From NCBI GenBank assembly GCA_031258715.1, contig JAIRMN010000111.1:1-44482 (forward strand): 44,482 bases of DNA. Direction: 5' to 3'. The translations under genes were made by a program, and so were the position numbers. Below the pieces are notes generated by a model. The model worked only from the letters and a program-made list of their open reading frames with translations. It was not told the origin of the DNA and searched no databases. Shown here one piece after another: positions 38,728-44,482 of the stretch (position 1 is its first letter; each line of letters opens with the position of its first letter). Source of the DNA: Zoogloeaceae bacterium. GTDB taxonomy: Bacteria > Pseudomonadota > Gammaproteobacteria > Burkholderiales > Rhodocyclaceae.

Positions 38728-40378
38728 CATACGCACCCGGCGCGATTTCGAGATGGAACTCGCCCGCTTGGGCGAAGAAATGCGCCGTGTCATCGAACTC
38801 GAATGCGAAGCCTTTCCCATCGACGAAAAGTCCGCCCGCGCCCGACGCGAACGGGCGAGCCGGGACTACCGCTTTTTCTGCCAGACCTACTTCCCGCACT
38901 ACGTCCCGACCGCGCATTTTTCGGCCTTCCACGAGTTCATCTTCGCCCGGCTGCCGGAGGTCATCGACGGGATAGCCGACGGGCGCGAGGTGCACGAAGC
39001 GCCGCGTGGCGAAGCCAAGAGCACTTACGAGACGCAACTCGGCACGCTCTGGTGCGTGGCGACGAAGCGCAAGAACATGATCGGCATCCTGATGAACACC
39101 GAGGAACAGGCCGCCGAGATGTTGGAATCCATCAAGGCGGAACTGGACACCAACCCGCGCCTCCTGATGGATTTCCCCGACGCCACCGGCCAGGGGCGCG
39201 TCTGGCAGGCGACGACGGTCATCACGGCGAACAACGTGAAGATCAGGATTGGCGGCACTGGGAAGAAGATTTGCGGCATGAAGCACGGCCCGCACCGCCC
39301 CGATCTGATATTTCTCGACGATCTGGAAAACGATGAAAACGTCCGCGACAAGAGTCAGCGCGACAAGGTGGAGCGGTTCGTGCTGAACGCCGTGCTGGGA
39401 CTTTCCGGCCCTTCCGGCGGCATGGACGTGTTCTGGGTGGGTACGAGCCTCCACTACGACGCGGCGATCAACCGGGTGTCGCGCAAACCCGGCTGGCGGC
39501 GGCAGGTGTTCAAGAGCATCACCCGTTGGCCGGATCGCATGGATTTGTGGGAAAAATGGGAGGCCCTCTATACCGGCGGCGCGAACTCGGACGAGGCCAA
39601 AACCCAGGCCGAGGCCGATGCCTTCTACCGGAAGAACAAAAAGGCGATGGACGCGGGCGCGGTGGTGAGCTGGCCGGAAGTCCGCCCGCTCTATCGCCTG
39701 ATGACGATGCGGGCGACCAATCACGACGCATTTAATCAAGAGCAGCAAAACGAGGCGGGGAACGACGACGCCGCGCCGTTTCGGACATTGCGATTCTGGG
39801 TCGATCACCGCCGCGACTGGCTCTTTTTCGGCGCCATCGACCCCAGCCTGGGGAAACAAGGCAAGGCGAGAGACCCTTCGGCCATTCTGGTCGGCGGCTT
39901 TTGCCGGGAGACCATGACCCTCGACGTGGTGGAGGCCGACATCGCCCGGCGCGTCCCCGATCTCATCATCGCGCGCGCCATTGAGTTGCAGCGCGAATAC
40001 CACTGCCTCGCCTGGGGCGTAGAGACGGTGCAGTTCCAGGAATTCCTGTTCACCGAGCTGGTAAAGCGCGCCGCGCAAGCGGGCGTCGCCTTCCCCGGCA
40101 TCGCGTTGCCGGAAAACGTCGAGAAGGCGCTGCGCATCATCTCCCTGCAACCCTACGTGACGAACGGCCAAATCCGCCTGCACCGCAGCCAGTCCGTCCT
40201 CATCGAACAACTGAAATTCTGGCCGGAAGCCGACCATGACGACGGCCCCGACGCCCTGGAAAAACTCTGGCGGATCGCGCGCCGCTACAGCGCCGACTGG
40301 CACTACACCCCGGCAGGCGCCCGCCGCGACCGGAGATACGCCGCCCCCGCCCCCTTCGACGGGTGGGACGATGATTAA
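38720..40378 (+). CDS. Large terminase (Mu gp28-like)
   Basis: A 552-residue packaging ATPase/nuclease. ATPase: Walker A-like HEAPRGEAKSTYETQL and Walker B LIFLDDLENDENVRD with the acidic pair. Nuclease domain: FGAIDPSLGKQGKARDPSAI with Asp, and later HDDGPDALEKLWRIA. Full length, with no interruption. It follows gp27 and precedes the portal as in Mu. The stop is TAA. Confidence 0.92.
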   Translation: MDDIRTRRDFEMELARLGEEMRRVIELECEAFPIDEKSARARRERASRDYRFFCQTYFPHYVPTAHFSAFHEFIFARLPEVIDGIADGREVHEAPRGEAKSTYETQLGTLWCVATKRKNMIGILMNTEEQAAEMLESIKAELDTNPRLLMDFPDATGQGRVWQATTVITANNVKIRIGGTGKKICGMKHGPHRPDLIFLDDLENDENVRDKSQRDKVERFVLNAVLGLSGPSGGMDVFWVGTSLHYDAAINRVSRKPGWRRQVFKSITRWPDRMDLWEKWEALYTGGANSDEAKTQAEADAFYRKNKKAMDAGAVVSWPEVRPLYRLMTMRATNHDAFNQEQQNEAGNDDAAPFRTLRFWVDHRRDWLFFGAIDPSLGKQGKARDPSAILVGGFCRETMTLDVVEADIARRVPDLIIARAIELQREYHCLAWGVETVQFQEFLFTELVKRAAQAGVAFPGIALPENVEKALRIISLQPYVTNGQIRLHRSQSVLIEQLKFWPEADHDDGPDALEKLWRIARRYSADWHYTPAGARRDRRYAAPAPFDGWDDD

Positions 40379-40535
40379 TCAGGAGACAGGCATCAGGAGA
40401 CAGGAGACAGAAAAAACCGTCCCCGCTTTTCCTTCGCCCCCGCCAGGGGGAGAAGGTGGCCGAAGGCCCTTGCTGGCTGCACTGCCGGATGAGGGGTCTC
40501 CATTACTCGCGCCGCCGCAACCTTTCGGACGATAA
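40379..40535. repeat. Tandem units and REP between terminase and portal
   Basis: CAGGAGACAGGCATCAGGAG tandem units (40380-40410), then CTTCGCCCCCGCCAGGGGGA and GAAGGTGGCCGAAGGCCC with CCGGATGAGGGG (about 40430-40497). No gene. Confidence 0.65.
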
Positions 40536-40541
40536 CCAACG

Positions 40542-42257
40542 ATGATCAACGAACTCAAAACCGCCCTCGCCCGCGTCTTCAAAGGCGCGAGCCTCAAAAC
40601 GCCGCAGGCCGCGCCCAAGGCGTCGCAGGCCATTCCCCTGAACTACGCGAGCGTGAATACGCTTGATCCTTCGCGCCTGGCCCGCGCCTTTGCCGCCGCC
40701 GACGCGGGCTTCATCACCGAACAGGCGGCGCTGTTTGAGCTTGTGGAAGAGCAGGACGCGCACCTTTTCGCCGAACTGGCCAAGCGAAGGCGCGCCGTCA
40801 CCGGCCTCGGCTGGCAACTCACGCCGCCGCCGGATGCGGGCCAAAGCGAACTCGCCCGGACGGAAGAACTCGCCGCCATGATCCGCGCCATCGGGCACAT
40901 CGAGGACGCCCAGTACGATTTGACCGACGCCATTGGCAAGGGATTTACGGCCCTCTCCTACGCCTGGATGCCGGGGGACGTGTGGTTGCCGGACGGCCTG
41001 GAATTCATCCCGCAGCGCCTCTTCCAGGTCGATCCCGCCACCCGCCGCCTGCAATTCCTGAAGGACGGCATCGCGGAAGACCTCTGGGAAAACCACTGGA
41101 TCGTGCATGAGCACCGCGCCAAATCCGGCTACATCGAGGGCGCGGCGCTCTTTCGCGTGCTCGCCTGGTGCTATGCCTACAAAGCCTACGACATCCGCGA
41201 CATGCAGCGTTTTTTAGAGGTTTACGGACTGCCTTTGCGCCTGGGCAAGTACCCGGACGGGATCGCCGACAAACAGCGCGACGAACTCTTGAAGGCGGTG
41301 AAGAACATCGGCCACGATTCGGCGAGCGTGGTGCCGGAATCCATGAGCATCGAATTCGTCCAGGCCGTGAAGACCGGCACCGTGCGCGACTTTCTGGATG
41401 CCGTCGAATACTGGGAGCGGAAGCAGTCGCTCGCCATCCTGGGCGGCACGCTGACGAGCCAGGCGGACGGCAAGACGAGCACGAACGCCCTGGGCGAAAT
41501 CCACGAACGGGCGCGGCGCGAAATTATGTTGCACGACGTGCGTCAGCTTGAACCGACGCTCACCGCGCAACTCGTGCGCCCGATCGCCCTCGTGAACGGC
41601 ATGTTCCCGGCGGAACGCATACCGGCATTCAAGTACCTGACCGAGGAGACGGTCGACTAGGGCAAGATGCTCAAGGTACTGGCCGAGGCCGCCGCCATCG
41701 GCATGGAAATCGATGTCGAATACGCCCATCAGGTGATGCAGATACCCCGCGCCGAGGAAGGCCGTAAAGTCCTCCACGGCGGCGCGGCGGCGGAGAACCG
41801 GGCGGCGGAAGACCCCGGCAGCGAAGAACAGGCGCTCACGGTCTCCCCCGCGCTTTTCCCTTCTCCCCCTTGCGGGGAGAAGGTGGCCGCAGGTCCTTGC
41901 AGGCTGCAAAGCCGGATGAGGGGGAGCTTTCCTCTACACCCCGATCTCCCCGCCGCTTACGCCGCGCAACTGGCCGCCGCCTGCGCCCCCTTCGAGGAAG
42001 CCCTGATCCAACAAATCGCCGCCATCGTCGCCGAATCCAGCGATTTCGACGAGGCGGCGGAGAAGATCGAGGCATTGAGGCGCGACGAGGAAACCTACAA
42101 GGCCTGGGCGAAGACCCTCGCCGAAGGCATGACTGCGGCGCATCTGGCGGGCAGGGGGCAGGAGACAGGAATCAGGACGTCATTCCCGCGAAAGCGGGAA
42201 CAGGAATCAGAAAGGCGTCAGCGCCCTTCGAGCGGTGAGAAAGGAAAACCCTTGTGA
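40542..42257 (+). pseudogene. Portal protein (Mu gp29) with TAG and REP insertion
   Basis: A DUF935 portal. The N-terminal 372 residues are intact (LITEQAALFELVEEQDAH-like region, KRRAVTGLGWQLTPPPDAGQ, DMQRFLEVYGLPLRLGKYP, GTLTSQADGKTSTNALGEIH). TAG at 41658-41660 follows EETVD. The same frame continues GKMLKVLAEAAAIGMEIDVE and YAHQVMQIPRAEEGRKVL, the usual portal continuation. REP DNA then inserts in frame about 26 residues (41855-41930), after which the native helical C-terminus resumes (LPAAYAAQLAAACAPFEEAL). It ends in repeat-encoded residues. Without amber suppression the protein lacks about 200 C-terminal residues. Confidence 0.82.
41855..41930 (+). repeat. REP element inserted in frame in the portal gene
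   Basis: CTTCTCCCCCTTGCGGGGAG, GCAGGTCCTTGCAGGCTGCA and GCCGGATGAGGGGGA match REP units elsewhere in the prophage. The insertion keeps the reading frame and sits at a presumed linker between the portal core and its C-terminal helical region. Confidence 0.65.
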
Positions 42258-42352
42258 GTAGCGCCCATCTCGTCATTGCGAGGCGCAGAGCGCCGCAGCA
42301 ATCCAGCGCGTCACCCGCAGCGCGAAGCGCCGGTAGCTTCCTCTGATACCTG
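42168..42352. repeat. Repeats between portal and gp30
   Basis: TTCCCGCGAAAGCGGGAA palindrome (42181-42198), a CGTCATTGCGAGGCGCAGAG dispersed repeat (about 42273-42292) also seen in degenerate form near 7900, and CTGATACCTGATGCCTGATC tandem units just before the gp30 start. Confidence 0.6.
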
Positions 42353-43636
42353 ATGCCTGATCCCTTCTCCCCCGCCGCCTTGCCCTTTTCCGAAGCCATC
42401 GCCTACTGGCGCGGCAAAGTCCGGCTGCCGTCCTCCGGCTGGACGGACATCTGGCAGGAACAGCACAGCCACGCCTTCGTGGTCACGGGCGCAAGCCACG
42501 ACGCGATTCTGGAAGACCTCTACAACGCCCTCGATAAAGCCCGTTCAAAGGGCGGTTACGAAGCCTTCAAAGCCGCGTTTCCCGAAATCGCGAAGAAGCA
42601 CGGCTGGGCGCACAACGGTTCTCCCGGCTGGCGCAGCCGGATCATCTACGACACCAATATCCGCCAAAGCTACAACGCCGGACGCTACCAGCAACGGATG
42701 GCCGCCCGGCGCTTGCGTCCTTACTGGCGCTACCGGCATTCCGGCTCCGAACACCCGCGCCTGGAACACAAGGCATGGGACGGTCTCATCCTCCCCGCCG
42801 ACGATCCGTGGTGGGACACCCATGAGCCGCAAAACGGCTGGGGCTGCGGCTGCTCCGTCGAATCCCTATCCCGCCTGGAAGCGGAGCTGGCGGGCGGCCC
42901 GAACACCGCCCCGCCCATCGATTGGGAGGAGAAAATTGTCGGTAAAAACAGCGGCAATCCGCGCGTGGTGCGCACACCCAAGGGCATCGACCCCGGCTTC
43001 GCCTACAGCCCCGGCAAAGCCTGGCTGGAACCTCACACCGTCCCGCCCCTGACTGGCTACGACGCCGTTCTGAAAGAACGCGCCGCCGCCTGGCCAACCG
43101 GCTTCACGCCGCCGCCCGCGCCCACGCCGACAAAAATCCCCGCCAACGCCATTCTCCCCGCCAACACCCCGCCAGAACAGGCCGTCGCGGACTTTCTCAA
43201 CATCTTCGGCGCGACGATGGACAAAGGCGCGCTCTTCACCGACGCGGCCGGCAGCCCGCTCGCCATCAGCAAGGCACTCTTCATCCAGGGCGAAGACAAG
43301 ACGGGCGACAAGTTCAAGTGGCTGGCAACGCCGGGCAAAGCCAAACGGATACAACACATCAACCTGCTGGCCATGACGCTGGCCGACCCCGACGAGATTT
43401 GGTGGGCGTGGGAAAAGAGCCGTGACAATCCCGGAAAATGGCTGCTCAAGCGCCGCTATCTCAAGGCGTTTGAAATTGAAGGGAATGCGCTGAATGAGTA
43501 CGGAATCGTGGTCTTCGAGTGGGGACGCACGGGCTGGTCAGGCTCTACCGCCTTCCTGCCCACACGGAAGGCCAATCCTGGCAGGGGGAGGTACTTCGAT
43601 AAGCAGCGTATAGGCCGGATAGTCTTCAAGAAATGA
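42353..43636 (+). CDS. Head morphogenesis protein (Mu gp30) fused to nuclease-like toxin domain
   Basis: 427 residues. The N-terminal ~230 are Mu gp30 / SPP1 gp7-type minor head protein (FSEAIAYWRGKVRLPSSGWT, RIIYDTNIRQSYNAGRYQQR, RLEHKAWDGLILPADDPWWD, NGWGCGCSVESLS). After a Pro-rich linker (TGFTPPPAPTPTKIP) the last ~150 residues resemble the phage Barnase-EndoU-ColicinE5/D-RelE-like (PBECR) nuclease domains known to be fused to gp30: LFIQGEDKTGDKFKWL, LTLADPDEIWWAWEKS, WLLKRRYLKAFEIEGN, FLPTRKANPGRGRYFDKQRI. gp30 is a minor head protein, so the domain may be delivered with the DNA. The target is unknown. Confidence 0.8.
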   Translation: MPDPFSPAALPFSEAIAYWRGKVRLPSSGWTDIWQEQHSHAFVVTGASHDAILEDLYNALDKARSKGGYEAFKAAFPEIAKKHGWAHNGSPGWRSRIIYDTNIRQSYNAGRYQQRMAARRLRPYWRYRHSGSEHPRLEHKAWDGLILPADDPWWDTHEPQNGWGCGCSVESLSRLEAELAGGPNTAPPIDWEEKIVGKNSGNPRVVRTPKGIDPGFAYSPGKAWLEPHTVPPLTGYDAVLKERAAAWPTGFTPPPAPTPTKIPANAILPANTPPEQAVADFLNIFGATMDKGALFTDAAGSPLAISKALFIQGEDKTGDKFKWLATPGKAKRIQHINLLAMTLADPDEIWWAWEKSRDNPGKWLLKRRYLKAFEIEGNALNEYGIVVFEWGRTGWSGSTAFLPTRKANPGRGRYFDKQRIGRIVFKK

Positions 43637-43749
43637 AAACGCGGCACTGCACCGCCGCGTCAGTGAGTTGGATTGGAAGGTCGTATGCAGCGCCATTAGT
43701 TCCGTCTCACGCTGATCATTATAGAGCAAACTGAACAAAAGGAAACAAG
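43637..43749. other. Intergenic region before gpG
   Basis: 113 bp with a weak CGCGGC/GCCGCG hairpin just after the gp30 stop and an AT-richer stretch ending in the AAAAGGAAACAAG ribosome-binding region of gpG. Nothing else is visible. Confidence 0.4.
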
Positions 43750-44268
43750 ATGATCTACGAAATCCGCTTCGAGACCGACCGCTTGACGAGGCTTCTGGAA
43801 GCCCTGCGCCGGGAAATTTCCGACGACGAACTCCTAACGGCCTTCGGCGAATCCCTCCTGAACACCAACCGCGCCCGCCACCGCGCCGGTCTGGGACCGG
43901 ACGGCAACCCCTGGAAACCCTTGGCCGCCTCCACGCTCGCTGCCGGAAAGCGCAAGGGTGGCCCCCTGAACAAGTCTGGCCGGATGCTGCAAAACCTGCA
44001 TTATCAAGTTAGCGGCGCCTCCCTGCACTTGGGTTTTGACGACGGTGACGGATTCCCCGCCAAATTCCACCAGGACGGCTCCAGAGCGCACGTCATCACC
44101 CCGCGCCACAAGAAAGCCCTGGCTTTCATGGGCATCGTGAGAAAGCGTGTCCAACACCCCGGCCTCCCCGCCCGCCCCCTGATAGGCTTCCCCGATTCCT
44201 ACAAGGCGCTGATCGAAGACACCGCCGAGGACTACCTGAAAACCATCCTCTCAACCGTTCGCTCCTGA
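43750..44268 (+). CDS. Virion morphogenesis protein (Mu gpG)
   Basis: A 172-residue phage virion morphogenesis family protein, a tail-completion factor in Mu and P2 (gpS). It contains HRAGLGPDGNPWKPLAAST, GGPLNKSGRMLQNLHYQV, AKFHQDGSRAHVITPRHKKA and LPARPLIGFPDSYKALIEDT, all conserved. AAAGGAAACAAG precedes the ATG. In Mu it is followed by gene I; here it is the last gene before the right end of the prophage. Confidence 0.9.
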   Translation: MIYEIRFETDRLTRLLEALRREISDDELLTAFGESLLNTNRARHRAGLGPDGNPWKPLAASTLAAGKRKGGPLNKSGRMLQNLHYQVSGASLHLGFDDGDGFPAKFHQDGSRAHVITPRHKKALAFMGIVRKRVQHPGLPARPLIGFPDSYKALIEDTAEDYLKTILSTVRS

Positions 44269-44280
44269 CCTCAAAATTCC

Positions 44281-44350
44281 CGTCCGAAAATCAACCCCAA
44301 ACCAAGGAAATTCCCCGTCCGAAAATCAAATCCGATCCGTCCGAAAATCA
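44281..44350 (-). repeat. Prophage right end with three transposase-site repeats
   Basis: CGTCCGAAAATCAA occurs at 44281, 44316 and 44338. The outer two are 22 bp apart, like R1-R2 of Mu, and the third is 35 bp further in. The outermost copy ends ...GAAAATCA at 44350, mirroring the TGATTTTCGGAC left end. Confidence 0.75.
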
Positions 44351-44482
44351 AACGCGCTCTACTCGTAGGCACGATGGGCTTCATTCTTGCCGTGGTCGTC
44401 CATTCGGCCGCTATCCAGGATCGTGCCGGGGCGCGCGCCGCGCTGATCCGGCTGTTTCATCGGATACCGGGTATCCGGAAGG
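44351..44482 (+). pseudogene. IS5-type transposase fragment, right flank
   Basis: From base 44353 one frame reads KR-ALLVGTMGFILAVVVHS-AAIQDRAGARAALIRLF to the window end, matching the (KGRKRH)LLVDTxGLLLAVVVHAA-IQDRDGA core of IS5-family transposases. Its N-terminal half should lie to the left but is replaced by the prophage end. The fragment continues past the window. No counterpart is seen at the left flank. Confidence 0.65.

Larger units (their letters stand above)
8057..44350. mobile_element. Mu-like transposable prophage
   Basis: A 36.3-kb element bounded by inverted TGATTTTCGGAC motifs and carrying a DDE transposase (MuA), MuB, Gam, Ner-, GemA- and Mor-type regulators, Mu gpI/gpT head genes, Mu gp36-48 tail genes, spanins, gp27-30 and gpG. 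The 5'-TG...CA-3' ends fit Mu-type transposition. The gene order is permuted against Mu: tail block 42-48 precedes the early block, and the I-T-to-41 block precedes the lysis-terminase-portal-G block. Several genes carry in-frame TAG codons or frameshifts, so full activity is doubtful. Confidence 0.9.

Noticed and set aside
24289-41660. Complete reassignment of TAG to a single amino acid
   Set aside because: The expected residues differ between sites, and TAG also serves as the normal stop of spoT, ner, gp48 and the tail tube; suppression or decay fits better.
1-44482. tRNA or rRNA genes
   Set aside because: No cloverleaf with a GTTCRANYC T-loop or rRNA signature sequence was recognised by eye on either strand.

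Overview
The window is GC-rich DNA from a betaproteobacterium (assignment inferred from gene order and protein types, not from a search). Bases 1-7845 are chromosomal: a cut-off IS110-type transposase remnant, dadA, then a minus-strand run spoT/rsh - rpoZ - gmk - BON lipoprotein (dolP) - diaA/gmhA - HIRAN protein - yraN, with rsmI facing away. Hairpin terminators separate dadA from spoT.

Bases 8057-44350 are a Mu-like transposable prophage. It is bounded by inverted copies of a TGATTTTCGGAC end motif, one at the left and three at the right. Beyond the right end lies a fragment of an IS5-type transposase. The flanks show no matching 5-bp target duplication.

The prophage modules are permuted relative to Mu. 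From left to right they are: dam methylase and tape measure (minus strand); tail genes 43-48 and a tail fibre (plus); a lambda-type tyrosine recombinase; two membrane proteins, one a CI-like repressor (minus); ner, MuA, MuB, gam, gemA, mor; a C4/icd-like leader with an antirepressor; gpI/Z, gpT, 36-37, sheath, tube, 41; lysis genes with spanins; 27, terminase, portal, gp30 fused to a nuclease-like domain, and gpG. MuA/MuB would replicate the phage by transposition. The CI-like and Ner proteins would set lysogeny, and a Mor/C-type protein would switch on the late operons.

Four features stand out. (1) The tail fibre 3' end lies in a ~0.69-kb segment bounded by 37-bp perfect inverted repeats. 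The segment carries a second, oppositely oriented in-frame C-terminus and lies next to a tyrosine recombinase gene. (2) A ~195-nt multi-hairpin element recurs at late-gene junctions. Its stems are preserved by compensatory changes, and its last hairpin sits 9-12 nt before the next start codon in most copies. (3) An oriented palindromic site (GAAATATTTCCCGCCTG) lies upstream of dam, tape measure/gp43 (shared and bidirectional) and gpI. These are the counterparts of Mu late promoters. (4) Seven phage reading frames or extensions are broken by in-frame TAG and none by TGA or TAA.

REP-like palindromes and short tandem repeats have invaded most phage junctions and some coding sequences. The amber codons, a sheath frameshift and a truncated recombinase suggest that the prophage is at least partly decayed.
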